Source: a bacterium
Lineage (GTDB): Bacteria > Bacillota_I > Bacilli_A > RF39 > UBA660
Length of the DNA: 33,153 bases
Reading direction: 5' to 3'
Assembly (NCBI GenBank): GCA_030524925.1
Contig: JAUNFS010000010.1
Coordinates: forward strand, 1-33,153
This document shows positions 21,660 through 30,777 of the stretch, one piece after another. The notes under the pieces were generated by a model. It saw nothing but the letters and a program-made list of their open reading frames with translations. It ran no database searches and had not been told where the DNA came from. The first letter of the stretch is position 1, and every line of letters begins with the position of its first letter. A program made the translations under genes and the position numbers.

Positions 21660-22862
21660 TTACATATCAACTTGTTTGTTTTCTAAATTTATTTTAGTAC
21701 TTGCTAGAAGTTTACTTGAAAAATTAATAGCTTCGGTCCAGTCATTATCAGTAAAGTTACTAAAGATACCAATTAAATAAAAATTATTTTCTAGCTGGGT
21801 TACATAATAAATATCTTTTTCGTTTTCATCTTCTAGGTACTGCATTTTAAACATTTTATAGTCTACACTATTATAGGTTTCATCTTTTATTTCTAGGATG
21901 TTGTAACTTTTCATTAATTCTTTTCTATAACTTTTATAAAATTCTTCTAAGTCGCCATCATATTCTGATTTTAGTTTGACAATCATGACACCGCCAACTT
22001 TTTCATTTAGCTGATTTTCATAAAATACGGATTCACTGTCAGTTTCAGTTTTAATAAAATTTGAAGTTAAGTTTAAAGATACATTTTCAAAAGTAACTGT
22101 TGTTTCTTTCTTTTCAGTAATATTTCTTGGCTGCACTTCAGTGGAGTTGTATGCTAGATAAATACCTGCTAGAACTGATGCTAAAACGATAACGATGCTT
22201 ATAATAATCCCAGGCATGATATTCTTTTTAAAGTTTGCTTTAGCTTTATCTTCGTTGGTTAGAGCTTCTTCATCAAAGTAACTCTTTTTAAATGGTGAGA
22301 CAATTATTCCCTTCTTTTCCATTCTAGTTAAAAATGGTAGTTTGTCAGCAAAGTCTAGTTCTTTTAAAACTGTAATTTCTGAGATTGTATGTTCTTTATC
22401 AAATGCACTATACTTTTCATAAACTGATTTTAGTTTTTTGATTTTTTCTTCTTCTGTTAATGTATTATCAGTTTTTGCTTCTTCGTTCATTTTTTTCAGT
22501 AATGATGAGATACCTAAAATTGTAAAGATTAAACTTACGATATTTTCTTTTACTAAAGCTGTAACAAAGGCATCATTTGCATAAAGAGCATTAAAAGTGG
22601 TGCCTTCTAGGTAGGCGGTCATGGATGGCATGACTACAAATGTAATAAATGTGATAACTATAACTGAGATTGTTACGATTATATATTTAGCTTTTGAGTC
22701 AATCTCACAAACTTTTTTATAGAATAAGTAAGCACCATAGCCAATTATAAAGGCACATATTGATGCGATATATCCTAGATAATATATAAATATCCAGGGA
22801 ATACTGAAGATTAGAGCACCGATTAGAGCACTTAAACTTGCTAAGATTTTATTATTTTTCAT
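21660..22862 (-). CDS. Multi-pass membrane protein with outer C-terminal domain, function unknown
   Basis: 400 residues. There are four predicted N-terminal TMs (about 7-25, 30-48, 57-80, 105-122) and a charged cytoplasmic segment (125-210). A fifth TM follows (213-235, 'IIISIVIVLASVLAGIYLA'), then an exported domain of about 160 residues with alternating beta strands. The exported part has the 'TFENVSLNLTSNF' opening typical of PsbP/Mog1-like domains, similar in style to the lipoprotein at 5741-6775. The start overlaps the dnaE stop by 4 nt (ATGA), so the two are co-transcribed, probably for convenience rather than function. I do not recognise a named family. Confidence 0.75.
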   Translation of the reverse strand: MKNNKILASLSALIGALIFSIPWIFIYYLGYIASICAFIIGYGAYLFYKKVCEIDSKAKYIIVTISVIVITFITFVVMPSMTAYLEGTTFNALYANDAFVTALVKENIVSLIFTILGISSLLKKMNEEAKTDNTLTEEEKIKKLKSVYEKYSAFDKEHTISEITVLKELDFADKLPFLTRMEKKGIIVSPFKKSYFDEEALTNEDKAKANFKKNIMPGIIISIVIVLASVLAGIYLAYNSTEVQPRNITEKKETTVTFENVSLNLTSNFIKTETDSESVFYENQLNEKVGGVMIVKLKSEYDGDLEEFYKSYRKELMKSYNILEIKDETYNSVDYKMFKMQYLEDENEKDIYYVTQLENNFYLIGIFSNFTDNDWTEAINFSSKLLASTKINLENKQVDM

Positions 22863-25717
22863 TTTTGTTCCTCATTTCTTATTTTATCTATTTTATTAAT
22901 AATTAATTGGTATTTGTCGTATCTTTTTTCTACGTGGCCATAAAACTTTAAGACCTCGCCTTCTTTGATGCGGTTAATATAGTCAATTTTTTTGGGAAAG
23001 ATTGTACAGTCAAAGTAACCGGTTTCATCGGATATTCTTAAGAAAGCCATAGTGTCATTTTTTTTGGTTTTGATGGTTTTAATGCTTTCTAGAAGGCCGT
23101 ATATTTCAATCATTTTATCAAAGTAGTTAGGTATTTCGTTAATTTTTATACCTTTAAATTTACTTGCTGGGTGATTTGATACATAAAATCCATAAAGGTC
23201 TATTTCCGCTTTCATAAGTTCATTAAGCGGCAACTCCTCTTTTCTTTCTAGTTCAGGTTTTGAGACTAGAGAGCTATCTAAACCACTAATTAACTCGGCA
23301 TAGATGCTGGCATTTTTCATGGAATTTATAAGAGTGTTTCTAGTTTCATTAAAGTTATCAAAGACACCAGACATAATTAGATTTGTAATGGTTTTAGTGT
23401 TTACCGATTTTCCGTATAGTCGGCTTACAAAGTCATAGAAGTCTTGGAATGGCCCTTTTTCGCGTTCTTTGACAATATCATTACTGGCCGTGCCACCAAC
23501 ATTTTTAATAATGTTAAAAGGCATTAAGATATTATTATTATAAATTATGTATTCGTTAGTACTTAAATTAATATCTGGCTTTACTATTTTTATTCCTAAG
23601 CTTTTGGCTTCATCTATATATTCTTTAGTCTTGGTTGCTGAACCAATATTAATAGTTAAAAGATCTTTGTAAAAATATAATGGGTATTTTACTTTTAGGT
23701 ACATCATTTGATAACCGACAAAGGCATAAGCTACTGAGTGAGATTTATTAAAGCCATAGTTAGCAAATTTCATAATTAAGTTATATATTTTACTTGCGGT
23801 TTCTTCGCTAACTTTATTTTTAGCTCTATTTATAAATTTGATTTGTTCTTCTTTAATGACTTCTTCCTTCTTTTTGGAAATGGCTCTTCTTATGATGTCA
23901 GCTTCACTGTATGAGTACCCTGCTAGAGTTGTAAATATTTGCATTATTTGTTCTTGGTAGACAATAATTCCATAAGTTTCTTTTAAAATATCTTCTAGTT
24001 CAGGAGTGATGTAATCTACTTTTTCCTTGCCTTCTTTTCGGCGAATAAAAGTATCAATGTTTTGCATGGGGCCAGGTCTATATAGAGCAAGGGCGACTAC
24101 TAGGTCATCAAATTTTGCAGGTTTTAATTTTTGTAAGAAACTTTTCATGCCTTCACTTTCAAATTGGAAAATACCAGTAGTATTGACTCTTTTAAATTCG
24201 TTTAAGACACTTTCATCTTCTAAATCTATTTTATTTAAGTCTATCTTTTCATTTATATCATCTATAATCATTTTCATAGTGGTTAAGTCTTTGATAGCTA
24301 GAAAGTCCATTTTAAGTAGGCCAAGGGCTTCTAAATAATTCATTGTGTAGCCAGTAAGATAAGTATCTCCACTTTTAATAATTGGAATGACGTTATCAAG
24401 AGCAGTATTACAGATGACAACGCCTGCTGCATGAGTACTAATATGTTTTTTTAGGCCTTCAAATTTAAAAGCTTCATAGTAGATTTTTTTAATTTCTAAA
24501 TTAGAATTTAAGATTTTAATTACTTCAGGAGTTAGATTTTCTTTAAGGCTCTTTTTGGCATCAATTAAGGGCATTAAAGTATCTATTTCTACATCCCAAA
24601 TTTTAGCGATAGATAAAAGAACCTGTTTAGATGCAAATGTACCATAAGTCATAATTGGCATGACACAGTTGTTACCATATCTTTCTTTTACGTAATTAAT
24701 AACTCGCCAGCGCTCTTTAGCATCAAAGTCAATATCAATATCGGGCATTGTTACTCTTTCTTTATTTAGGAATCTTTCAAATAATAAGTTATATTTTAAA
24801 GGGTCTATCATAGTTATTCCAAGTGAGTAAGTTACTAAACTACCAGCAGCTGATCCTCTTCCTGGGCCAACCATTATATCGTTATTTCTAGCATATTTCA
24901 CGTAGTCATAAACTATTAGAAAGTAGTCAACAAAGTTCATGTCTTTGATAACTTTAAGCTCGTATAAAAGCCTTTCTTGATAATTTTGAGGGACTATACC
25001 ATTTAATCTTTTTTTAAGTCCTAGGACAGCCAACTGTTTTAAGTACTCATAACTATCTTTAATTTTTTCGTCATAGTGAGGAATTAAATTAGGATTTTGC
25101 GATAGTGTAATATTGATTTGACTGGTAAAGTCTTGGTTGTTTCCTGGTTTTAAATAGTTTTCTTGAAAATCTTCTTGATTTATTTCTGGCCTTTTACCAT
25201 CTTCTATTAGATTTAAGTATTTAAGATATTTAGTATCTTCTTTTTGAAGAGTTTTGGCGATATTAAAAAATACAGTTTTGGCTTTTTGGTCTATTCCCAC
25301 TTTTTTGGTATTTTCATTATCATAGCCAAAATAAATATTACTTGTTTGATTTGATAGGTCTTTATAAAGTTCTATGTCTGTTACGACTACTAAAAAGTCT
25401 TTGAGTTTTGATACTAAGTAATCTTTAGTAATTTCATTATCTAATTTATAAGTATTTATTTTAAATAGTTTTTTTAAAGAATTTTCGTCTTTTGCATATA
25501 AATATATGTGTTTATTATCTATTTCTATATCAAGTGCTATTAAGGGTTTGATGTTATTTTGCTTGCATGCTTTTAGAAACTCTGCAGATGCACATAAGTT
25601 ATTATCAATAATTCCCAAAGTATCAAGATTTTTACTTTTAGCATAGGAAATTAAGTCTGGTATTTTAATTAGACTGGCTAGTACTTCATAATCAGTTTTT
25701 ATACTTATTGCATCCAT
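22859..25717 (-). CDS. dnaE: DNA polymerase III alpha subunit (DnaE type), short form
   Basis: 952 residues, against about 1100-1160 in most DnaE proteins. It has an N-terminal PHP domain (1 to about 200) whose metal motif is lost: the normal 'HxHxxYS' start is 'ISIKTDYEVLA'. The polymerase core has 'GPGRGSAAGSL' (284-294), the palm 'PDIDIDFD' (325-332, catalytic D326 and D328) and the third Asp at 471 in 'KMDFL'. Further signatures are 'GIFQFESEGM', 'YGIIVYQEQIMQI' and 'YGFNKSHSVAYA', then a C-terminal OB fold (about 865-945). There is no proofreading exonuclease. In Firmicutes DnaE extends primers together with PolC, or replicates alone in lineages lacking PolC. The start follows GGTGAT with a TATACT box six nt before it. 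Confidence 0.95.
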   Translation of the reverse strand: MDAISIKTDYEVLASLIKIPDLISYAKSKNLDTLGIIDNNLCASAEFLKACKQNNIKPLIALDIEIDNKHIYLYAKDENSLKKLFKINTYKLDNEITKDYLVSKLKDFLVVVTDIELYKDLSNQTSNIYFGYDNENTKKVGIDQKAKTVFFNIAKTLQKEDTKYLKYLNLIEDGKRPEINQEDFQENYLKPGNNQDFTSQINITLSQNPNLIPHYDEKIKDSYEYLKQLAVLGLKKRLNGIVPQNYQERLLYELKVIKDMNFVDYFLIVYDYVKYARNNDIMVGPGRGSAAGSLVTYSLGITMIDPLKYNLLFERFLNKERVTMPDIDIDFDAKERWRVINYVKERYGNNCVMPIMTYGTFASKQVLLSIAKIWDVEIDTLMPLIDAKKSLKENLTPEVIKILNSNLEIKKIYYEAFKFEGLKKHISTHAAGVVICNTALDNVIPIIKSGDTYLTGYTMNYLEALGLLKMDFLAIKDLTTMKMIIDDINEKIDLNKIDLEDESVLNEFKRVNTTGIFQFESEGMKSFLQKLKPAKFDDLVVALALYRPGPMQNIDTFIRRKEGKEKVDYITPELEDILKETYGIIVYQEQIMQIFTTLAGYSYSEADIIRRAISKKKEEVIKEEQIKFINRAKNKVSEETASKIYNLIMKFANYGFNKSHSVAYAFVGYQMMYLKVKYPLYFYKDLLTINIGSATKTKEYIDEAKSLGIKIVKPDINLSTNEYIIYNNNILMPFNIIKNVGGTASNDIVKEREKGPFQDFYDFVSRLYGKSVNTKTITNLIMSGVFDNFNETRNTLINSMKNASIYAELISGLDSSLVSKPELERKEELPLNELMKAEIDLYGFYVSNHPASKFKGIKINEIPNYFDKMIEIYGLLESIKTIKTKKNDTMAFLRISDETGYFDCTIFPKKIDYINRIKEGEVLKFYGHVEKRYDKYQLIINKIDKIRNEEQK

Positions 25718-25722
25718 CTTTA

Positions 25723-25740
25723 ATCACCATTTAAAGTATA
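25723..25740 (-). promoter_or_regulatory. dnaE promoter and short leader
   Basis: Minus strand TGA-TATACT is an extended -10 (TATACT at 25735-25740). Six nt later is GGTGAT (25723-25728), then TAAAG and the ATG. The predicted leader is about 11 nt. No convincing -35 is visible. Confidence 0.5.
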
Positions 25741-25773
25741 TCATGATAGTAACAAAAGTTCTAGATGAAGATA

Positions 25774-25797
25774 ATAAAAATGCATGATATTTCATGC
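25774..25797 (-). terminator. Terminator of the methyltransferase gene
   Basis: Minus strand GCATGA-AATA-TCATGC (25782-25797) followed by ATTTTTATT. It overlaps the stop codon. Confidence 0.7.
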
Positions 25798-26379
25798 GCA
25801 TATTACTTTAACGATGTAGTAACCCATATCTTTTTTTAGAACTTCAACAGGATATTTTGCTTTTAAATTTTTAATTACCGTTTTTACACCATGATTGGTT
25901 CGCATAACAAACCATAATTCACCACTTGAATTAAGATATTTTGGAGCATCATTAATAATCGTTAAATAAACACTTTTACCTGCCCTAATTGGTGGGTTAC
26001 TTATTATACAGTCGTATTTTTCCGTAATATTTTCATAGATGTTACTTTTGAAAATATTAACTACTGCTTTGTTTTCTTTTTGATTCATTTTTGCTAGGTG
26101 CATTGCTCTATCGTTAATGTCTATCATATCTACATTAGCATCCATTACTTTATTTAAGGTTATACCAATAAAACCATAACCACAACCAACATCAAGAACT
26201 TTAATAGATTTTTTACCATATTTAAAATACGTTTCTACCAAAAGACGACTTCCCAAGTCAATTTTATCTTTAGAAAAGACTCCGAGATCACTATAAAAGG
26301 TAAAATGATTATTTTCATAAGTGTAGTTAAGTGTTCTTAATTCACTTTTTAAATTTTCGTTATTTTCAAAATATTGCAT
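25792..26379 (-). CDS. RsmC/YbxB-like class I SAM-dependent methyltransferase
   Basis: 195 residues. It contains SAM motif I 'IKVLDVGCGYGFIG', an acidic strand-2 end 'VDMIDINDRAMHLA', and the catalytic 'IISNPPIRAGK', which is diagnostic for the MTS-domain guanine-N2 rRNA methyltransferases (RsmC/RlmG; YbxB in Bacillus). Only the catalytic half is present, as usual in Firmicutes. The probable target is a guanosine of rRNA, but the exact base cannot be read from the sequence. It starts 2 nt after the preceding DUF2207-like gene, so the pair is transcribed together. Confidence 0.85.
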   Translation of the reverse strand: MQYFENNENLKSELRTLNYTYENNHFTFYSDLGVFSKDKIDLGSRLLVETYFKYGKKSIKVLDVGCGYGFIGITLNKVMDANVDMIDINDRAMHLAKMNQKENKAVVNIFKSNIYENITEKYDCIISNPPIRAGKSVYLTIINDAPKYLNSSGELWFVMRTNHGVKTVIKNLKAKYPVEVLKKDMGYYIVKVICA

Positions 26380-26381
26380 AA

Positions 26382-27440
26382 TTAATTCTTTCTTTCTTTG
26401 ATCTTATTGATAATAAATACTAGGATAGGTACTACAATAACTAAATAAATATAATAGATTTCTGTTTTAAATAAATAGTTAAATAGGCATAGTAATAAGC
26501 CAAGAACCGTATAGATTAATAATAATATTTTATTTGTATTCTTATATACATAAATACCTGTTAAGGTATAAAGAATACTTAATGATATTAAAACTAATTT
26601 GGCATATTTATATATTGTCTTTCCCCTTTGATTATTAGCAATTAATTTTTCTTCTATTTCAATTATTTTATCTAAGGCGTCAATATTTGATTTGTTTGTA
26701 TTAATATCAATTGGAACTTGATCTAGTGGTAACGTCATTCTAATATTAGGACTACCCTTTAAGTTTTCATAGACTGCTACTATTCCGTATTTTTGACCGT
26801 CTTTTTCAATATCTTCATAACCTCCTTTAGCTCCATGGAGAAATGCGTGATAGTTTTCATCGCTAGTTGGATATGGAATTAAAACTCTTAAAAGCGTTGT
26901 TTGGGGTGCATAATTTAAGTTTTTAAATGTATAATTTAACTCTTTAATATCATTATGAGATACAATTGCATTACCAATAATATATTCTAAGTAAAACGCT
27001 GTTAAACCATTACTTTGATAATATATGTAATAATCATTTTCACCATCTTTTGTTTTTATATTAAAAGTTTTATCACTAACTTTTTTAGGGTCTAATTCTT
27101 TAAAATACGTAACATCTTTGCCTAAATCATTGATATTAATTTCTTCATTATTATATTTATAAGCACTACAAGCAAAATTGTAAATATTTAAGGCATTATA
27201 TATTTCGCCATTTTCTAGATTGACAGTTTTACCGTCCCATTTACCACCAAAAGAATTATAATTTAAAGTTCTTAATAAATAATCTATTTCACCATCTACA
27301 ATTAAAAGCTCTTTGACTCTTAAGTTGCCACTTATTTCTATTTCACTATCAATATAATGCTTAACTACTTTATAGTTATTATCAGCACTTACAATGATTG
27401 GAAGGCTTAATATTATTAAAAATAAAAAGATTTTTTTCAC
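26382..27440 (-). CDS. DUF2207-like membrane protein
   Basis: 352 residues. A cleavable signal peptide ('FLFLIILSLPIIVSA') is followed by an outer beta-rich domain (about 20-270). Its layout, 'VVKHYIDSEIEISGNLRVKE' then the 'LRTLNYNSFGGKW' segment, resembles DUF2207. A C-terminal membrane part has about three TM helices (285-345). I place the start at GTG 27440, where GGTGG lies 4-5 nt upstream. This removes six residues of the longer frame and gives a normal signal peptide. DUF2207 proteins are envelope proteins of unknown role. It is divergent from sigK with an 85-nt gap containing both promoters. Confidence 0.7.
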   Translation of the reverse strand: MKKIFLFLIILSLPIIVSADNNYKVVKHYIDSEIEISGNLRVKELLIVDGEIDYLLRTLNYNSFGGKWDGKTVNLENGEIYNALNIYNFACSAYKYNNEEININDLGKDVTYFKELDPKKVSDKTFNIKTKDGENDYYIYYQSNGLTAFYLEYIIGNAIVSHNDIKELNYTFKNLNYAPQTTLLRVLIPYPTSDENYHAFLHGAKGGYEDIEKDGQKYGIVAVYENLKGSPNIRMTLPLDQVPIDINTNKSNIDALDKIIEIEEKLIANNQRGKTIYKYAKLVLISLSILYTLTGIYVYKNTNKILLLIYTVLGLLLCLFNYLFKTEIYYIYLVIVVPILVFIINKIKERKN

Positions 27441-27445
27441 TTTTA

Positions 27446-27465
27446 CCACCATAAACATATTATCA
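27446..27465 (-). promoter_or_regulatory. Promoter and short leader of the DUF2207-like gene
   Basis: Minus strand TGA-TAATAT extended -10 (TAATAT at 27457-27462), six nt, then GGTGG (27446-27450) and the GTG start at 27440. Confidence 0.45.
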
Positions 27466-27502
27466 TAACTAAAGTTTACAGTCTAGTTTTTAAGATAGTT
27501 TT

Positions 27503-27522
27503 CATATATTTTATTAGGTGAT
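27503..27522 (+). promoter_or_regulatory. sigK promoter region and short leader
   Basis: CATATATT (27503-27510) fits both a TATATT -10 and the CATAnAnT form used by mother-cell SigE/SigK polymerases. Six nt later is GGTGAT (27517-27522) and three nt after that the ATG. No convincing -35 is assigned. Control by a sporulation sigma factor would fit the gene but is inference. Confidence 0.45.
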
Positions 27523-27525
27523 TTA

Positions 27526-28215
27526 ATGTTATATTTAATTAGTTTGTTAAAAGGTTTAATGTTTTTTACAGGGTCTTATTCAATTAATGTCTTTCCTCAG
27601 CCCCTAAATAAAATTGATGAAGAAGAAGCCACTAGAAAGATGCTACTTGGTGATAAGGATGCAAGAAATAAACTTATTGAGCATAATTTAAGATTAGTTG
27701 CCCACATCGTAAAAAAGTATGAAAGCAATGAATATTTACAAGATGATTTAATTAGTATTGGGACAATCGGATTAGTAAAAGGGATTGATTCGTATAAGCC
27801 TAGTAAAAATACAAGACTAACAACATATGCTGCTAGATGTATTGAAAATGAAATCTTAATGCATTATAGAAGTAATAAGAAGCATTTAAATAATGTAAGC
27901 TTAAATGATTCAATTGGTTTTGATAAAGATGGTAATGAAATAAATTTAATTGATGTTTTAAAATGTGATAATGAAGATATTGCTGATATGATTGATACTC
28001 AAAATAAAATAGATTTGTTACTTAAATATTTAGATACTTTATCTAAAAGAGAAAAAGAGATAATAATTAAAAGATATGGTTTATATAACACGAGGGAAAT
28101 GACTCAAAAGGAAATTAGTAAAGAGATGAAGATATCTAGAAGTTATGTTTCTAGAATTGAAAAAAGAGCTATTACTAAGATTTTTAGAGAATTTATTAAA
28201 AATAAGAAGATTTAA
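27526..28215 (+). CDS. sigK: Pro-sigma-K, late mother-cell sporulation sigma factor
   Basis: 229-residue sigma-70-family factor that closely follows Bacillus SigK. A hydrophobic pro-sequence (1-17) precedes 'GSYSINVFPQPL'; in B. subtilis the intramembrane protease SpoIVFB cuts between Ser and Tyr of the equivalent 'VSY', here Ser17-Tyr18. Region 2 is 'NLRLVAHIVKKYE', 'DLISIGTIGLVKGIDSY' and 'YAARCIENEILMHYR'. Region 4 is 'LSKREKEIIIKRYGL', 'TQKEISKEMKISRSYVSR' and 'IEKRAITKIF'. It directs coat and mother-cell lysis genes late in sporulation. The gene is uninterrupted, with no skin-type element. The organism is therefore predicted to form endospores. Confidence 0.93.
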   Translation: MLYLISLLKGLMFFTGSYSINVFPQPLNKIDEEEATRKMLLGDKDARNKLIEHNLRLVAHIVKKYESNEYLQDDLISIGTIGLVKGIDSYKPSKNTRLTTYAARCIENEILMHYRSNKKHLNNVSLNDSIGFDKDGNEINLIDVLKCDNEDIADMIDTQNKIDLLLKYLDTLSKREKEIIIKRYGLYNTREMTQKEISKEMKISRSYVSRIEKRAITKIFREFIKNKKI

Positions 28216-28313
28216 TGTATAACTTATTACTATTTTACTCATCATAAACTAGGACTATAGGCCCGTTCATTTTCTTTTATTTTTTTGAGAAAATAATGTT
28301 AGGAGAGTAGATT

Positions 28314-28544
28314 ATGGTAGAAAGAAAATCTGACAGTTATTATTATAATTTAGTAAGAAGCAATATTCGCAAATATAGATTAGAAAAGAATTTTACACAA
28401 GCAAAATTAGCTGATGAAGCGAATTTGAGTACTGATTATATATGCGAAATTGAAAGTAAAAAGAAAAATAAAAGTTTTTCTATCGCTACAGTTGGCAAGA
28501 TTTCAGAAGCTTTAGACGTAGATTTTAAAAACTTTTTTGAGTAG
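28314..28544 (+). CDS. Small XRE-family regulator
   Basis: 76 residues, essentially one helix-turn-helix domain: 'NIRKYRLEKNFTQAKLADEA', 'LSTDYICEIESKKKN' and 'SFSIATVGKISEALDVDF'. AGGAG precedes the ATG. It has no effector domain, so it is a simple DNA-binding protein, possibly of phage-repressor origin. It lies 98 nt after sigK and has its own terminator. Confidence 0.85.
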   Translation: MVERKSDSYYYNLVRSNIRKYRLEKNFTQAKLADEANLSTDYICEIESKKKNKSFSIATVGKISEALDVDFKNFFE

Positions 28545-28560
28545 GCATCTACTCTTTTTC
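28539..28560 (+). terminator. Terminator of the first XRE gene
   Basis: GAGTAG-GCAT-CTACTC (28539-28554) followed by TTTTTCTTTT. It overlaps the stop codon. Confidence 0.88.
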
Positions 28561-28628
28561 TTTTCACACCATATACTGACAAAATCTTTGGCATCTTCTT
28601 GATAAAATATTATTGAGGAGTGCTTAAT

Positions 28629-28922
28629 ATGGTTAACAAGGAAGACATTAAATATGTTTATGATTTAGTTTCTAAAAGAATTAAGTTATTTAGAAAATAT
28701 CGTGGCATAACTCAAGAACAGTTAGCTGAAAAAACTACCTTTTCTAGAGGTTTAATTGGTAATATTGAAAGCGCTAAAACTACGCAAACATTTAGTTTAG
28801 CGGTTCTCTACTCTTTTGCAAGATGTTTAGATATTCCCCTAGAGATGTTTGTTAAGGAAGATATAAGTGATTATTTAAATGAACTGGGAATAGAGATTCC
28901 AGAGGAAGATAGCAAAGTATAA
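28629..28922 (+). CDS. Second XRE-family regulator
   Basis: 97 residues with HTH 'KLFRKYRGITQEQLAEKTTF', 'SRGLIGNIESAKTTQ' and 'SLAVLYSFARCLDIPLEMF', plus an acidic 15-residue tail. The start at 28629 is chosen because GAGGAG stands 7-8 nt upstream; the in-frame GTG at 28620 overlaps that site. It is related to but distinct from the preceding XRE protein, with about the same domain length. The target is unknown. Confidence 0.85.
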   Translation: MVNKEDIKYVYDLVSKRIKLFRKYRGITQEQLAEKTTFSRGLIGNIESAKTTQTFSLAVLYSFARCLDIPLEMFVKEDISDYLNELGIEIPEEDSKV

Positions 28923-28942
28923 CGAAAGGTTATATTTTTTTT
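28918..28942 (+). terminator. Terminator of the second XRE gene
   Basis: TATAAC-GAAAG-GTTATA (28918-28934) followed by eight T. It overlaps the stop codon. Confidence 0.8.
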
Positions 28943-28944
28943 AT

Positions 28945-28971
28945 GAAAAAAACTTACTATTACAGTAAGTT
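28945..28971 (-). terminator. uvrC terminator
   Basis: Minus strand AACTTACT (28964-28971) pairs with AGTAAGTT (28951-28958), followed by TTTTT. It overlaps the uvrC stop. Confidence 0.82.
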
Positions 28972-30724
28972 AAATTTCTTTTAGGTAGTTATGAAGTTTT
29001 TCAGCAACATCTAAAGGTAAAATATTTGCTAAATCAGTGACACTTGCTTCTTTAATTTTTTTGATACTACCATAAGTTTTAATAAGTTCTTTTCTTCTTT
29101 TTTCACCAATTCCAGGGATGTTATCTAAAACACTTGCGATATTTCCTTTAGATCTAATTTGACGGTGATAGTTTATGGTATATCTATGAACTTCATCTTG
29201 CATCCTAGTTAGATAGTGAAATAAGTTACTAGTATGGTCTATTTGATAGATTTCTAAGGTGTCTCCATCAAGCAAGTCATTTGTGCGGTGTTTATCATTT
29301 TTAACTAGTCCGCAAACTTTGATATTTAAATTTAATTCTTCTAAAACTTCTTTAGCTGCTCTTATTTGACTTTTACCACCATCTACTAAAATCAAATCCG
29401 GTAAATCTTTTTCAAGTAGAGCACGATAATATCTACGATAGATTACTTCTTTCATAGTGTGATAATCATCGTTTTTATCAACCATAATTTTGTATTTACG
29501 ATACTTATTCTTACTTGGTTTACCATCAACAAAAACTACCATTCCTGATACGGCAAAAGAGCCAAAAAGATTAGAGTTATCAAATACGTCTATTCTTTTG
29601 ATACCAATATTTAATAGTTTTTCTAGTTCTTCATTGGCGCCAGTACTTCTATTTATTTCGTTTTGAATTCTTTTAAAGTTATTTTCTAAATTAATACTAG
29701 CATTTTCTTTAGCCATTGTAAGAAGTTTATGTTTAGGTCCCCTACTTATTTTAATAAATTTAGTATTAATGATTTCTTTTAAGATATTTGGATCTATTTC
29801 ATCAGGTAAAAGGATTTCTTTAGGAACTTCTTTTTTATTATAGAAAAGCGCTATGTAATATTCTAATTCATTTAAGTAGTCATCAGTTACTGGTTTGATT
29901 TCAGTATAATTACCAACTAGTTTACCAGCTCTAATGAATAGAATTTCAAGGGAGATAAAACCATTTTCAAAGACATAGTTAATAACGTCCATATCTTCTT
30001 TGTTAGTTAGCTCTACTTTTTGTTTTTCTAAAACTACGGTCATATAATCCAGTTCTTTTTTTAAGTCTAGAGCCATCTCATAGTTCATATTTTCAGAATA
30101 GTAATTTATTTTTTCTTTTAACTTATTTTTAATAATGTCTTCGTTACCTTTAAGAAAAGAAATAATTTCATTTTCCATGTCAATAATCTTATTTTCATCT
30201 ACTTTTCTAGTGCAGTATCCTAAACATTCATGAATATGATAGTAAAGGCAAACTTCCTTTGGCAGACCTTCACATTTTTTTAGTGGGTATAATCTATTTA
30301 TTAAGCTAGTTATTCTTCTTGCGGCATAAGCATTTACATAGGGACCAAATAAAACTTTATCTTTGTGTTTTTTAGCTGACAAGTATCTTACTACTTTTAA
30401 ACTAGGAAATGGCTTTCTGGTATATTCAATATAAGGGTAACTCTTGTCATCTTTTAGTAGAATATTATATTTAGGACTATATTTTTTAATTAGATTTATT
30501 TCTAGGATAAATGCCTCTAGCTCAGTAGAAGTTACGATATATTTAAAATAAGCTATGTCACTTATCATCTTGGCTGTTTTACCAGAATGTTTTCCACGAA
30601 AATAAGAACTTACTCTTTTATGTAAGTTTTTGGCTTTACCCACGTAGATTATAATATTGTTTTTATCATACATTTGATATGAGCCAGGCTTATTTGGAAT
30701 AAGGGCAATTTCTTCTTTAAACAT
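28970..30724 (-). CDS. uvrC: Excinuclease ABC subunit C
   Basis: 584 residues. It has an N-terminal GIY-YIG nuclease ('PGSYQMYD', 'IIYVGKAKNLHKRVSSYF') for the 3' incision, a Cys segment 'CEGLPKEVCLYYHIHECLG', and a UVR/UvrB-binding helix ('EKINYYSENMNYEMALDLKK', about 200-235). An RNase H-like nuclease follows for the 5' incision ('IDVFDNSNLFGSFAVSGMVV', 'PDLILVDGGKSQIRAA'). C-terminal tandem HhH is 'LDNIPGIGEKRRKELIKTYG'. It works with UvrA and UvrB in nucleotide excision repair. I use the start at 30724, four nt after GTGAT; two ATGs nine and six nt further up overlap that site. It is divergent from the yigZ-like gene. Confidence 0.95.
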   Translation of the reverse strand: MFKEEIALIPNKPGSYQMYDKNNIIIYVGKAKNLHKRVSSYFRGKHSGKTAKMISDIAYFKYIVTSTELEAFILEINLIKKYSPKYNILLKDDKSYPYIEYTRKPFPSLKVVRYLSAKKHKDKVLFGPYVNAYAARRITSLINRLYPLKKCEGLPKEVCLYYHIHECLGYCTRKVDENKIIDMENEIISFLKGNEDIIKNKLKEKINYYSENMNYEMALDLKKELDYMTVVLEKQKVELTNKEDMDVINYVFENGFISLEILFIRAGKLVGNYTEIKPVTDDYLNELEYYIALFYNKKEVPKEILLPDEIDPNILKEIINTKFIKISRGPKHKLLTMAKENASINLENNFKRIQNEINRSTGANEELEKLLNIGIKRIDVFDNSNLFGSFAVSGMVVFVDGKPSKNKYRKYKIMVDKNDDYHTMKEVIYRRYYRALLEKDLPDLILVDGGKSQIRAAKEVLEELNLNIKVCGLVKNDKHRTNDLLDGDTLEIYQIDHTSNLFHYLTRMQDEVHRYTINYHRQIRSKGNIASVLDNIPGIGEKRRKELIKTYGSIKKIKEASVTDLANILPLDVAEKLHNYLKEI

Positions 30725-30728
30725 AAAC

Positions 30729-30745
30729 ATCACAGTTTTATTTTA
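30729..30745 (-). promoter_or_regulatory. uvrC -10 box and short leader
   Basis: Minus strand TAAAAT (30740-30745), six nt, GTGAT (30729-30733), four nt, ATG. The predicted leader is about 9 nt. Confidence 0.5.
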
Positions 30746-30777
30746 ACACATTTTAGGTTTTATTATTACTTAAATTT

